From Rhizobium sp. BK399 (lineage in GTDB: Bacteria; Pseudomonadota; Alphaproteobacteria; Rhizobiales; Rhizobiaceae), in NCBI RefSeq assembly GCF_014194695.1, contig NZ_JACIAH010000006.1:248001-312000 (forward strand): a stretch of 64,000 bases of DNA, given 5' to 3'. Below are positions 1 to 9,164 of the stretch, in pieces. Each line of letters begins with the position of its first letter. Position 1 is the stretch's first letter. A program made the position numbers and the translations under genes. The notes under the pieces were generated by a model. It was not told where the DNA came from. It made no database searches and saw only the letters and a list, made by a program, of their open reading frames with translations.

Positions 1-321
1 GCGCTGGAAGGCATCACAAGTTTCAGCACCGTGCCACTCAGGCTGATGGCGTGGGTGGGAAGTGTCGGGACGCTGGCCACCTTGCTCTACGCGCTCTACA
101 TCATCTTCAAGACGCTCATCTATGGCGTGGATGTGCCCGGTTACGCCTCGCTGCTCGTCGCCATTCTGTTCATGGGCAGCCTCCAGTTGATCGGATTGGG
201 AATCCTAGGCGAGTACATCGGTCGCATCTATATGGAATCGAAGCAGCGTCCTGCGTATCTGGTTCGCCGGCATTACGGCTTCACCAGTTCAGACGAGGCC
301 AACTGGCTGGTATCGAGATAG
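1..321 (+). CDS. Polyprenyl-phosphate glycosyltransferase, GtrB/ArnC-like (3' end only)
   Basis: This is the C-terminal end of a gene that starts before the window. The frame is open from base 1 and ends with TAG at 319-321. The visible part has a SFSTVPLRL-type amphipathic segment and then two hydrophobic helices (about residues 16-38 and 50-72 of the visible part). It closes with the GEYIGRIYMESKQRPAYLV motif seen at the end of GT2 enzymes that load a sugar onto undecaprenyl phosphate. The protein would sit in the inner membrane with its catalytic domain in the cytoplasm. It precedes the dTDP-rhamnose genes. A functional link with the GtrA-like flippase at 21045-21437 is possible but only inferred. 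The sugar cannot be told from this fragment. Confidence 0.85.
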   Translation, partial: ALEGITSFSTVPLRLMAWVGSVGTLATLLYALYIIFKTLIYGVDVPGYASLLVAILFMGSLQLIGLGILGEYIGRIYMESKQRPAYLVRRHYGFTSSDEANWLVSR

Positions 322-535
322 CTAGGGCATCGTGCTGATCCCGCAGAACGCCGGCCCTCTCGGACGAGGTGAATCGGATCGGCGACGATCACTCCTTCGC
401 GCGGCTCATTTTCTAAAACGGATAGTTGCCGGCAGGCGCAATGCAAACCCGACAACTTTGGGCGTTCAGGAGATGCCTCTTGCAAACTGAGGCGAGCAAA
501 CTAGAAGGGGATCTCAAGACGCTGACAGGTGCAGG

Positions 536-1093
536 ATGAAGATCGAGATTTTGCCGCTGGCTGGTTTGGCCAAGATCATTCCAACAAGACTAGGCGATCA
601 TCGCGGATACTTTTCAGAAGTGTTCAAGGACGGCTGGTTCCGCGAGAATGTCGCGGGCGTTGCGTTCGTGCAGGAGAATGAATCCCTGTCGGCGACGGTC
701 GGCACGGTGCGCGGCCTGCATTTCCAGCTTGATCCGTTTGCCCAGGGCAAGCTGGTGCGCTGCATCGCCGGCAGGATTTTCGACGTCGCTGTCGATATCC
801 GCGTAGGTTCGCCTACCTACGGCAAGTGGTATGGCACCGAGCTGTCCATGGAAAACGGCGAGCAGTTATGGATACCGGCAGGTTTCGCCCATGGCTTTGC
901 CACGCTCGTGCCGGACTGCATCATCTCCTACAAGGTGACGGCGCCCTATAGCGCCGCGAGCGACCGCGGCCTACTGTGGAACGACCCTGCAATCGGCATC
1001 GAATGGCCGCTGCCACTCGACAATGCGGTCCTGTCGGACAAGGATAAGGTTCAGCCGAAGTTGGCTGACTTGCCGCCATCCTTCACATACTGA
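536..1093 (+). CDS. rfbC: dTDP-4-dehydrorhamnose 3,5-epimerase
   Basis: RfbC/RmlC epimerises dTDP-4-keto-6-deoxyglucose at C3 and C5, the third step of dTDP-L-rhamnose synthesis in the cytoplasm. The 185-residue product has the normal length of the family. It carries the cupin signature RGLHFQ with the catalytic base at His62, the early DHRGYFSEVF motif and the WIPAGFAHGF motif near residue 120. It is the first of four genes (rfbC, rfbB, rfbD, rfbA) on the same strand with short gaps. These complete the pathway and feed the rhamnosyltransferase-like genes downstream. About 210 bp without a gene precede it and presumably hold the promoter, but I see no clear promoter motif. Confidence 0.96.
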   Translation: MKIEILPLAGLAKIIPTRLGDHRGYFSEVFKDGWFRENVAGVAFVQENESLSATVGTVRGLHFQLDPFAQGKLVRCIAGRIFDVAVDIRVGSPTYGKWYGTELSMENGEQLWIPAGFAHGFATLVPDCIISYKVTAPYSAASDRGLLWNDPAIGIEWPLPLDNAVLSDKDKVQPKLADLPPSFTY

Positions 1094-1127
1094 CCATCGG
1101 CCTTGTGGCTGAAAAGCGGAGTAGACA

Positions 1128-2183
1128 ATGCGTATTCTCGTTACCGGCGGAGCAGGCTTTATCGGCTCGGCCCTCGTGCGGCATCTGGTCAAAAGCGTCG
1201 GTGCGGAAGTGCTGAACGTCGACAAGCTGACCTATGCCGGCAATCTCGCCTCGCTGAAGGAGATCGAAGGCGCACCGAACTACCGTTTCCTGCAGGCCGA
1301 TATCTGTGATCTGCCGAAGATGTCGGAGGCAATGACCACGTTCGAGCCGGACCGGATCATGCATCTGGCCGCCGAAAGCCATGTCGATCGCTCGATCAGC
1401 GGCGCCGGCGATTTCGTGCAGACCAATGTCATGGGCACGTTCTCTCTGCTGGAAGCGGCCCGTCACTATTGGAACGACCTGTCGCCAGCTCGGAGAGACG
1501 CATTCCGCTTCCTGCATGTCTCTACGGACGAGGTTTATGGTTCGCTCGGGGACGAGGGCCTTTTCGAGGAGGTCACGGCTTACGATCCGTCCTCGCCCTA
1601 TTCGGCTTCGAAAGCGGCGAGCGACCATCTGGCGATTGCCTGGCATCGCACTTACGGGCTCCCGGTCGTGGTCTCAAACTGCTCGAACAACTACGGGCCC
1701 TATCACTTCCCCGAAAAGCTGATCCCGTTGATCATCCTTAACGCCATGGGCGGCAAGCCGCTGCCGGTCTACGGCCAGGGCGTCAACATCCGCGACTGGC
1801 TTTATGTCGAGGACCATGCGCGCGCGCTCGACCTGATCGCGTCGCGTGGCCGTCTCGGTGAAAAGTACAATGTCGGCGGCCGCAACGAGCGCCGTAATAT
1901 CGATGTCGTGCGCCGTATCTGCGCGCTGATGGATGAGCTGCGCCCGCAGGCAAAGCCGCATACCGATCTGATCACCTTCGTTACCGACCGGCCCGGCCAT
2001 GATGCGCGCTATGCCATCGATGCCACGAAGCTGGAGACGGAGCTGGGCTGGAAGGCACAGGAAAATTTTGACAGCGGCATCGAGCGGACGGTGCGCTGGT
2101 ACCTGGAGAATGAATGGTGGTGGCAACCACTGCGTCAGGGCGTCTATTCCGGAGAGCGTCTAGGCGTTCTGAAGAGGGGCTGA
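1128..2183 (+). CDS. rfbB: dTDP-glucose 4,6-dehydratase
   Basis: RfbB/RmlB is an extended SDR that converts dTDP-glucose to dTDP-4-keto-6-deoxyglucose with bound NAD, the second step of dTDP-rhamnose synthesis. The 351-residue protein has the N-terminal nucleotide-binding motif GGAGFIGS (residues 7-14). It also has the STDEVYG catalytic segment, YSASK with Tyr158 and Lys162, and the [11 protein letters not shown] substrate loop. The start ATG lies 34 bp after the rfbC stop, and rfbD follows after only 3 bp. All family hallmarks are present and the length is normal. Confidence 0.97.
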   Translation: MRILVTGGAGFIGSALVRHLVKSVGAEVLNVDKLTYAGNLASLKEIEGAPNYRFLQADICDLPKMSEAMTTFEPDRIMHLAAESHVDRSISGAGDFVQTNVMGTFSLLEAARHYWNDLSPARRDAFRFLHVSTDEVYGSLGDEGLFEEVTAYDPSSPYSASKAASDHLAIAWHRTYGLPVVVSNCSNNYGPYHFPEKLIPLIILNAMGGKPLPVYGQGVNIRDWLYVEDHARALDLIASRGRLGEKYNVGGRNERRNIDVVRRICALMDELRPQAKPHTDLITFVTDRPGHDARYAIDATKLETELGWKAQENFDSGIERTVRWYLENEWWWQPLRQGVYSGERLGVLKRG

Positions 2184-2186
2184 GCC

Positions 2187-3062
2187 ATGCGTATTGCCGT
2201 GACGGGAAAACAGGGCCAGGTCGTCTCGGCCCTTCTGGAGCGCGGTCCCGCAGCCTGTGTCGAGATCGTCGCCGTTGGCCGTCCGGAATTCGATCTCACC
2301 GATCGGGCGTCGATCCGCGCGGTCCTTTCAGAGATTGAGCCGGATGCGATCGTATCCGCTGCCGCATACACGGCGGTCGATAAGGCCGAAAGCGAAGAGG
2401 CCCTAGCCTTCGTCGTCAATGCCGAAGGGCCGACGGCGATAGCGGAAGTGGCAAAGGAGCTCGGTGTTCCGATCGTACACCTGTCGACCGACTATGTATT
2501 TCCTGGCGACAAGCAGGGCGTCTACGTCGAGACGGATGCGACCGGTCCGGTTTCGGTCTATGGCCGCTCGAAATTGGCGGGCGAGGTAGGCGTCGCTGCT
2601 ACCAATCCCAACCATGCGATTTTGCGCACTGCCTGGGTCTATTCGCCCTTCGGCGCCAATTTTGTGAAGACCATGCTGCGGCTGGCCGAGACCCGCGATG
2701 CGGTGAACGTGGTCGCTGACCAGCATGGCACGCCGACCAGTGCGTTTGACATCGCCGATGCGGTCATTGCCATAGCAAAACGCCTTTCTGCAGATCCCGA
2801 TATGAAACTGCGTGGCGTTTTCCATCTGACCGGCAGCGGCGAGGCGACCTGGGCGGATTTTGCCGAGGCGATCTTTGCTGGTCTGCAAACCAGAAGCGGC
2901 AAGCTGGTATCCGTCGGCCGCATCACGACAGCGGACTATCCGACAACGGCGAAACGCCCGGCCAACTCGCGGCTTTCGAACGACAAATTGAAACAGGCCT
3001 ACGGAATCGTCCTGCCCGATTGGAAGGAGTCCACAAAGGTCGTACTAGACCGTCTGCCCTAA
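2187..3062 (+). CDS. rfbD: dTDP-4-dehydrorhamnose reductase
   Basis: RfbD/RmlD reduces dTDP-4-keto-L-rhamnose to dTDP-L-rhamnose with NAD(P)H, the last step of the pathway. The 291-residue product starts with the Rossmann motif GKQGQV (residues 7-12). It has the family segment HLSTDYVFPGDKQGVYVE, a YGRSK catalytic pair and the C-terminal RPANSRLSNDKL motif typical of RmlD. It sits 3 bp behind rfbB and 42 bp ahead of rfbA. The length is normal and there is no sign of decay. Confidence 0.97.
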   Translation: MRIAVTGKQGQVVSALLERGPAACVEIVAVGRPEFDLTDRASIRAVLSEIEPDAIVSAAAYTAVDKAESEEALAFVVNAEGPTAIAEVAKELGVPIVHLSTDYVFPGDKQGVYVETDATGPVSVYGRSKLAGEVGVAATNPNHAILRTAWVYSPFGANFVKTMLRLAETRDAVNVVADQHGTPTSAFDIADAVIAIAKRLSADPDMKLRGVFHLTGSGEATWADFAEAIFAGLQTRSGKLVSVGRITTADYPTTAKRPANSRLSNDKLKQAYGIVLPDWKESTKVVLDRLP

Positions 3063-3104
3063 GGATCGGCGCTTTCGGGCTCCCCACACACGGAAGGAAA
3101 ACGC

Positions 3105-3989
3105 ATGAAGGGTATTATTCTCGCTGGCGGTTCGGGCACGCGCCTTTACCCGATCACCAAAGCCGTCTCCAAGCAACTCATGCCGGTCTACGACAAGCCG
3201 ATGATCTATTATCCACTGACCACGCTGATGCTGGCGGGGATCAAGGAGATCCTGATCATCACCACGCCGCATGACAACGAGGCCTTCAAGCATCTGCTCG
3301 GTGACGGTAGCCAATGGGGCATTTCCATCGAATACGCGGTGCAGCCGAGCCCGGACGGTCTGGCGCAGGCCTTCATCATAGGCGCCGATTTCGTGGGATC
3401 GAACCCCTCCGCGCTGATCCTCGGCGACAACATCTATTACGGTCATGGCCTACCGCAGCTGCTGCACTCCGGCGCGTCCACGGTTAAGGGCGCGCGCGTC
3501 TTCGCTTACCACGTCAGCGATCCAGAACGCTACGGTGTCGTTGAGTTCGACGGCAGCTTGAGAGCGCTGTCCATCGAGGAAAAGCCGGCTAAGCCGAAGA
3601 GCAACTGGGCGGTCACCGGCCTTTATTTCTACGATGAGCAGGTCATCGAGATTGCCGCCAACCTGAAGCCGTCGCCGCGCGGTGAACTGGAGATCACTGA
3701 CGTCAACCGCGTATATCTCGAGCGCTTTCAACTAGAGGTTGAATTAATGGGTCGCGGCTATGCCTGGCTCGATACCGGCACGCCGGACAGCCTTTTGGAG
3801 GCTGCCGACTTCGTTGCAACGCTGGAAAAGCGGCAGGGCTTCAAGATCGCCTGCCCGGAAGAAGTAGCCTATCGCATGGGCTATATCGGCGAAGCACAAC
3901 TGCAGCGGTTGGCAACCGAACTCGGCAAGAGCGCCTATGGCCAGTACTTGATGAAGCTCTCAAAGACCAAGCACGACCTGGAATTCTGA
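3105..3989 (+). CDS. rfbA: Glucose-1-phosphate thymidylyltransferase
   Basis: RfbA/RmlA joins glucose-1-phosphate and dTTP to make dTDP-glucose, the first and feedback-regulated step of dTDP-L-rhamnose synthesis. The 294-residue sequence begins [15 protein letters not shown], the nucleotidyltransferase signature with the phosphate-binding Gly-rich loop at residues 8-13. It also has KPMIYYPL, the [10 protein letters not shown] metal-binding segment, VEFDG, EEKP and the [13 protein letters not shown] motif. It ends the rfb run. After it lies a gene-free stretch of 444 bp before the first glycosyltransferase. Confidence 0.97.
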   Translation: MKGIILAGGSGTRLYPITKAVSKQLMPVYDKPMIYYPLTTLMLAGIKEILIITTPHDNEAFKHLLGDGSQWGISIEYAVQPSPDGLAQAFIIGADFVGSNPSALILGDNIYYGHGLPQLLHSGASTVKGARVFAYHVSDPERYGVVEFDGSLRALSIEEKPAKPKSNWAVTGLYFYDEQVIEIAANLKPSPRGELEITDVNRVYLERFQLEVELMGRGYAWLDTGTPDSLLEAADFVATLEKRQGFKIACPEEVAYRMGYIGEAQLQRLATELGKSAYGQYLMKLSKTKHDLEF

Positions 3990-4433
3990 AGCGCCCCAGC
4001 CCGTTCGAAAGGAGGGCCGATTTTATGGTCAGAGCGACCGGCCGACCGCGTTGCAGATATGGCGACAGACGTCCTTGACCTGCCCCATGACGCGAGCCTC
4101 AGCTCGATCCGAGCCAAGGCTCACCCAGTCGAGCGCTCATTCATCGCGGTCTCCAATCGGAAACGATGCATCACCTTTCAACCCAAACTAATCAGTCCCT
4201 AGCCGCTCAGCGACGTCTCAAATTTCCAGCAGCGGCTTGGTTTCAGGATCGGGGTCAATATGCTACCGAGGCGAGATGATAACCTGGCGAAATCACATGC
4301 GAGACCCTTTCTGTCCACTCAAATCAACGACCGATTGTTAGTTACAATACCCAGATGGTGTATTCAGTCGGACAATGGCACCTGGCGTTGATATGGCGCA
4401 GAGCATAAAAAAACCAGACGGGAAGAAAACAAG
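3990..4433 (+). other. Intergenic stretch without a convincing gene
   Basis: I find no credible gene here on either strand, only short open frames with no recognisable motif. The right part is AT-richer than rfbA. A small inverted repeat (ATTGT-N5-ACAAT) lies at 4334-4348, about 90 bp before the GTG start of the next gene, and could be part of its promoter region. That is a guess. The stretch may hold decayed sequence, as is common in O-antigen loci. Confidence 0.6.
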
Positions 4434-5255
4434 GTGAGCGAGATCTGTCAGCTGCCTACAGAACCCACACTTCTTTCCGTCTGCATTGTAACATACAAAC
4501 CAAATTGGTCTGCCCTGAAGGCGACTTTGAGTAGCCTCAAAGCCGCATTGGACGTCGGGGCCATCGGAGCCGATGTACTCATCGTGGATAACTCCGCTGT
4601 CGACGATGTGTCGACTTGGATTCATTCCGCTATGCCGGATTTTCCGGTGACGGTCATTTCTGGACATGGAAACATCGGCTTCGGCAGAGCCAACAATTTT
4701 GCCCTAAAAGGGAGCCGCTCCTTGCATCTCGTGCTCAATCCGGATGTCGAGATGGATCCTGATGCACTTCAGCGTGCGATATATTTCATGAGGTCCAACC
4801 CCGCTTGTGGCCTGCTGACCCCTGCGGCATTTTCATCTGATGGCAGTCGTCAATATCTCTGCAAGAGGTACCCTGCTGTACTCGATCTAGTCCTCAGAGG
4901 TTTTGCGCCCAACTTTATCCGGCGGCTATTCCACAAGCGCTTAGATCGCTACGAGATGTGCGACCAGATTGGCGATCAAACTGTGTGGAATCCACCCATT
5001 GTGAGCGGATGCTTCATGCTTTTCCGGGGAGACGTATTTCGTACGCTGAACGGCTTCGATCCGAGATACATGTTGTATTTTGAAGACTTTGACATGTCGC
5101 TGCGCGCTTCCGCCATTACGCGGATCGCATATGTGCCGGCGGTTAGAATTGTGCACGGGGGCGGAAATGCGAGCAGAAAGGGCGCTTGGCATATTTGGCA
5201 ATTCGCTCGCTCGGCGCTCAAATTTTATGCGTCGCATGGGCTGAGGTTGTTTTGA
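4434..5255 (+). CDS. Family 2 glycosyltransferase, rhamnosyltransferase-like (WbbL type)
   Basis: This is a cytoplasmic GT-A enzyme that probably transfers a deoxyhexose, most likely L-rhamnose, to the growing lipid-linked glycan. The 273-residue product has the GT2 opening LSVCIVTYKPNW and a nucleotide-binding segment VLIVDNSAVDD. It has GNIGFGRANNFAL and the DxD-like metal site LVLNPDVEMDPDAL. The acceptor-side segment is GFDPRYMLYFEDFDMSLRA. This set of motifs is typical of the WbbL/RfbF rhamnosyltransferase group. The start is GTG, with a GGGAAG ribosome site about 12 bases upstream. The dTDP-rhamnose genes just before it support the donor, but the sugar and linkage are inferred. Confidence 0.85.
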   Translation: MSEICQLPTEPTLLSVCIVTYKPNWSALKATLSSLKAALDVGAIGADVLIVDNSAVDDVSTWIHSAMPDFPVTVISGHGNIGFGRANNFALKGSRSLHLVLNPDVEMDPDALQRAIYFMRSNPACGLLTPAAFSSDGSRQYLCKRYPAVLDLVLRGFAPNFIRRLFHKRLDRYEMCDQIGDQTVWNPPIVSGCFMLFRGDVFRTLNGFDPRYMLYFEDFDMSLRASAITRIAYVPAVRIVHGGGNASRKGAWHIWQFARSALKFYASHGLRLF

Positions 5256-5674
5256 GCCGCGACCGACTTGCCGCGGAACCGCTCATGGCGATACGGTGAT
5301 ATTCCTCGGGTCGACGGGCTGCGGCCATCCGCGTCTATGAATGAGGGGTGGGATTTTTGTGCCGAGCCTATCTCGTACTGCGGAACCAGATCGGGGGGCG
5401 TGGGAAGCATGATCGCGGAATACAGCGCAGCCCCTAACAAGTGACACTCGATCAGCCGGTACGCCGTGGACAGTCAATCTGGTGGCAGCGGCGGCAAGCC
5501 CTTGTCAGCTCCATCACCCTCTGACATATCTTCGACAATCTTCCGCGACGATTGCCAAACATCACTGCGGCACGTCGCCGCAGTTTTGGAATTTTGGATG
5601 GCAATCGACCTTGGCCTGCGACCTTGTGACTGGGTCCTAGCTTGTCTCTCCACTTAATTTAACACGCTTATGGA
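5256..5674 (+). other. Intergenic stretch without a convincing gene
   Basis: Between the two GT2 genes lie about 420 bp with no recognisable product. A 63-codon open frame at 5466-5657 has no RBS and no motif I can name. The region may be gene debris, and I see no clear terminator or promoter. Confidence 0.55.
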
Positions 5675-6580
5675 ATGCAAATGAATGACAAGGCCGCGCA
5701 ACGGATCTGCGCCATCATTGTGACTTTCAATCCGAACGGAGAAGTGCTGGCTCGGCTGGTGTCTACAATCACGCAACAGGTCGAACACCTCCTGATCATA
5801 GATAATAACTCGAGCTCGGAAAAAAGCCTTCCCCAGCCGCATCCTTCCTTGGAAGTCATCCGGCTCGACGACAACCATGGGATCGCTCGCGCTCAGAACG
5901 AGGGCATAGAGAGAGCGCGCTCCATGGGGTGCAATTATGTGTTGCTCCTCGATCAGGATAGTAATCCTGCGCCCAACATGGTGACTGTTTTATTCGAGGC
6001 GTTAAGGCGCCTCGAAAATCATGGCGAACGACCAGCTTGCGTTGGCCCTCGTTACTCCGATACAGCGCCGGTGAATGTTTCTCCCTTTGTAAGATTGGAG
6101 GGAATTCGCCTGAAGCGACTGGACTGCGGCGGAACAGATGCTGTGGTGAAGGTAGATTTTCTTATTGCATCCGGGTGCCTTATTCCAATGTCGGTGCTGG
6201 ACACCGTGGGGCCGATGACAGAGTCGCTTTTCATTGACTATGTCGACATTGAGTGGGGGTTACGTGCTCATCAGCTCGGCTATAGCTCTTTTGGCGTGTG
6301 CGAAGCGCACATGCAGCATTCCGTTGGTGACTTCTCTCTCGCCATTGGCGCTCGCCGCATTCCAGTACATGGCCCAACACGGCAATATTACCAAATCCGA
6401 AACGCCCTGTGGCTTTGCCGCCAAAATCATATAACCCCACAGTGGAAGATGGCTCTTTTCCTTCGGATTGTTCGCCGCCTGGTTCTATTTAGTCTTTTCG
6501 TTTCGCCGCGCCGTGAAAATTGTCGGTCGATGATCGCAGGACTACGAGATGGCTATAAAAGTCGTATGGGGAAAAAGTGA
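5675..6580 (+). CDS. Family 2 glycosyltransferase, RfbF-type rhamnosyltransferase
   Basis: This is a second GT2 enzyme, 301 residues, of the rhamnosyltransferase RfbF type. It begins ICAIIVTFNPNGEVLARLV, followed by LLIIDNNSSSE, the NHGIARAQNEGI segment and the metal-binding LLLDQDSNPAPNMV. The acceptor domain has the SLFIDYVDIEWGLRA motif that is characteristic of this group. The C-terminus is basic and partly hydrophobic, so it probably associates with the membrane. The ATG at 5675 is taken as start; another ATG lies 6 bases later. With the gene at 4434 it probably builds the rhamnose part of the polymer before export by Wzm/Wzt. Confidence 0.87.
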   Translation: MQMNDKAAQRICAIIVTFNPNGEVLARLVSTITQQVEHLLIIDNNSSSEKSLPQPHPSLEVIRLDDNHGIARAQNEGIERARSMGCNYVLLLDQDSNPAPNMVTVLFEALRRLENHGERPACVGPRYSDTAPVNVSPFVRLEGIRLKRLDCGGTDAVVKVDFLIASGCLIPMSVLDTVGPMTESLFIDYVDIEWGLRAHQLGYSSFGVCEAHMQHSVGDFSLAIGARRIPVHGPTRQYYQIRNALWLCRQNHITPQWKMALFLRIVRRLVLFSLFVSPRRENCRSMIAGLRDGYKSRMGKK

Positions 6581-7024
6581 TTTAAACGCAGGCAATGCAG
6601 ATGCTCAGGAGCGAAAACGACAAGAGCTGACTGGTAAGCTTGCTTGAATAAGCGCGGACCGTGTCGGCTTCCATGGGGAGTGCCTCCCGCGACCATCGGC
6701 GCTTGCGGCGCACACCCGAAGGGTTCAGGTGCATCGAGCCGAATTCAATCGCAAAAGACTGTGTCGCGACGCCTCGGCAGCCGGCGTCGATATGTCCATC
6801 CGATCGGAATTTGACTCGCTGGCGTGTATCTGAAATACGTCCGTTTCACTTGAAGGGCCTCGACCGAGAGATCGTCAACATTCGCGCCCTCTATACATCT
6901 AACCTCAAGAGCCGAACTACCGAGCTCTGTTCCGGGTTTTGTCCATGAATTGCCTTTGTAATTGCCCTACGCCCCACGCGACGAGCCGAAGCGCACGAAT
7001 TGCTGATGCGGAAGGTAGCTACTG
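6581..7024 (+). other. Intergenic stretch without a convincing gene
   Basis: No supported gene is visible in these 444 bp. A 95-codon frame at 6661-6948 has no recognisable motif or ribosome site and looks like chance coding. The promoter for the Wzm/Wzt genes may be in the right half, but no clear motif stands out. Confidence 0.55.
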
Positions 7025-7843
7025 ATGCAGCGCTTTTCTGCGAGCCCTCGCGAATGCATCGCGAGCGTATGGCGACATAAGGCATTGATTTGGAATTTGA
7101 CAAAGCGGGAAGTTGTCGGCCGATATCGTGGTTCGGCCTTTGGCATTTTGTGGTCGTTCTTTAATCCAATACTTATGCTGGTCATATATTCTTTTGTATT
7201 CAGCGTCGTGTTTAAAGCTCGCTGGAGCGGCGGAAGTGGATCAAAGTCGGAATTTGCTCTTGTGCTATTTGCGGGCCTAATCGTATTCAATTTTTTCGCG
7301 GAGTGCTTTAATAAAGCGCCAGGACTGGTTTTGGCGAACGCCAACTACGTGAAAAAGGTCATATTCCCACTTGAGATCTTGGCTTGGGTCAATGTTTTTT
7401 CGGCGATGTTCCACGCCCTCGTGGGCATCGCTGTTTGGGTAGTCTTTAGAATACTTGCTGTAGGTCCGCCCCCTTTTACGGTTTTGCTATTTCCGATGGC
7501 ATTATTGCCAATTGGATTGATGATCTTAGGAGTCAGCTGGTTCCTGTCTTCTCTTGGCGTCTTTTTGCGTGACATTGCCCAGCTTACCGCGGTAGCCACG
7601 ACAGTGCTCATGTTTCTATCTCCTATCTTTTTCCCTATCGAGGCCCTTCCTGAGCAATACAGGGCATTTCTTGCGCTCAACCCGTTGGCGCCTGCCATCG
7701 AGCAGATGCGTGATATATTACACTGGGGGACCGTTCCTGATCCGCGTGGCTACTTGCTCTATCTCATCGCAAGTATTGCGGTTGCGCTTCTCGGTTTCGG
7801 CTGGTTCCAGAAAACAAGAAAGGGCTTCGCGGATGTCATCTGA
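7025..7843 (+). CDS. wzm: O-antigen ABC exporter, permease subunit
   Basis: Wzm forms the membrane channel that moves a finished, lipid-linked O-polysaccharide from the cytoplasm to the periplasm, together with the ATPase Wzt. The 272-residue protein belongs to the ABC-2 permease family. It has a cytoplasmic start with WNLTKREVVGRYRGSAFGILW, about six hydrophobic segments, and the LNPLAPAIEQMRDILHWG motif near the C-terminus. Its stop codon overlaps the start of the ATPase gene by 11 bases, as expected for a co-translated pair. GC content is visibly lower than in the rfb genes. Confidence 0.94.
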   Translation: MQRFSASPRECIASVWRHKALIWNLTKREVVGRYRGSAFGILWSFFNPILMLVIYSFVFSVVFKARWSGGSGSKSEFALVLFAGLIVFNFFAECFNKAPGLVLANANYVKKVIFPLEILAWVNVFSAMFHALVGIAVWVVFRILAVGPPPFTVLLFPMALLPIGLMILGVSWFLSSLGVFLRDIAQLTAVATTVLMFLSPIFFPIEALPEQYRAFLALNPLAPAIEQMRDILHWGTVPDPRGYLLYLIASIAVALLGFGWFQKTRKGFADVI

Positions 7844-9164
7844 TGCGGTGATTGATATCCAGGGATTGGGAAAATGCTTCCAAATGTATGCCAAGCCGCA
7901 AGATCGTCTCTTCCAGATGCTGACATTGGGCCGGAAGGCGTTTCATCAGGAATTCTGGGCCCTCAAGAACGTTTCCCTAACGGTCAGAAAAGGCGAGACC
8001 GTCGGCATCATTGGTAGGAATGGCTCTGGCAAATCGACGTTACTTCAACTTGTCTGCGGTACGCTCAATCCATCGAGGGGTAACGTGAACGTAACTGGAA
8101 GGGTTGCGGCGCTATTGGAGCTCGGAGCGGGGTTCAATCCCGAATTTACTGGTCGTGAAAATGTTTATATGGCGGCTTCTCTTTATGGACTCTCGCGCGC
8201 GGAAACCCAGGCGAGATTTGACGAGATTGCTGCGTTTGCCGACATTGGGGAGCATCTCGACCAGCCCGTCAAAACCTATTCGAGCGGCATGTATGTTCGT
8301 CTCGCCTTCGCCGTGATCGCCCATGTCGATGCCGACATTTTGGTGGTCGATGAGGCGCTGGCCGTGGGGGACGCAGTCTTCACGCAAAGATGCATGCGTT
8401 TCATCCGGCGATTCAAGGAGACCGGAACGCTCCTCTTCGTCAGTCACGACATCAATTCGGTAGTGAATCTCTGTCAGAAGGCCGTCTGGCTTCGCAACGG
8501 CGAGATTTCTGAAATCGGCGAGGCAAAAACCGTGGCTGAATCCTATCTTCAATACACATTGCAAGAGATTTATGGTGAGGATGCGAAGCTACAGAGCATC
8601 AACGAGCAGGCGCGCGAAACCGCTAAGGAAACCGATCTCATAGAAAGCGAAGCTGCCCTCGCCTTGGACTACGGCAGTCGGTATCAGGTCCATCCGAACC
8701 TCAACGACGCGAACGGTTGGAAGAGTGGCGCCGCAGAGATTCTTGATGTCAAAGTGGCGCGTGCGGACGCCGAAGACATAGGCGTATTTCGAGGTGGGGA
8801 GCGCGTGAAAGTGGCCATACGGGCAGTGGCTCACAAACCGCTCAAGCAGCCGATTATGGGGTTTCTCGTCCGCGACAGGCTCGGGCAGGATCTGTTCGGC
8901 GAAAACACGGGAGTCTTTTCGCAGCTCAACCCAAGGTCGATTGACGCGGGAGAGCGGTTCGAGGCGGGTTTTGTGTTTAAGCTTCCTATGCTACCAAATG
9001 GACAATATGTCCTAACGGCATCGTTGGCCGACGGCGATGCTCACGACAACATACAGCATCACTGGCTTCACGATGCCATGGTCATCAATGTCAGCAACAG
9101 CAAGATTCGATACGGCCTCGTCGGGGCCGAATTCGAAGATGTTAAATTGAGTATCGTCGCATGA
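7833..9164 (+). CDS. wzt: O-antigen ABC exporter, ATPase subunit with C-terminal glycan-binding domain
   Basis: Wzt powers O-polysaccharide export. The start is the ATG at 7833 (MSSDAVIDIQGLG) inside the end of wzm, although the frame is open further upstream. The 443-residue product has Walker A GRNGSGKST (61-69), the signature YSSGMYVRLAFA and Walker B ILVVDEAL in the first 250 residues. A C-terminal domain of about 180 residues then carries beta-rich segments such as GGERVKVAIRA and GFLVRDRLGQDLFGENT. That extension is typical of Wzt proteins that recognise the chemically capped non-reducing end of their own polymer. The nearby methyltransferases are candidates for making such a cap. The gene overlaps the next one by 4 bases (ATGA). 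Confidence 0.94.
   Translation: MSSDAVIDIQGLGKCFQMYAKPQDRLFQMLTLGRKAFHQEFWALKNVSLTVRKGETVGIIGRNGSGKSTLLQLVCGTLNPSRGNVNVTGRVAALLELGAGFNPEFTGRENVYMAASLYGLSRAETQARFDEIAAFADIGEHLDQPVKTYSSGMYVRLAFAVIAHVDADILVVDEALAVGDAVFTQRCMRFIRRFKETGTLLFVSHDINSVVNLCQKAVWLRNGEISEIGEAKTVAESYLQYTLQEIYGEDAKLQSINEQARETAKETDLIESEAALALDYGSRYQVHPNLNDANGWKSGAAEILDVKVARADAEDIGVFRGGERVKVAIRAVAHKPLKQPIMGFLVRDRLGQDLFGENTGVFSQLNPRSIDAGERFEAGFVFKLPMLPNGQYVLTASLADGDAHDNIQHHWLHDAMVINVSNSKIRYGLVGAEFEDVKLSIVA

Noticed and set aside
6661..6948. 95-codon frame before wzm
   Set aside because: There is no ribosome site or motif, and the composition does not look like a rhizobial gene.
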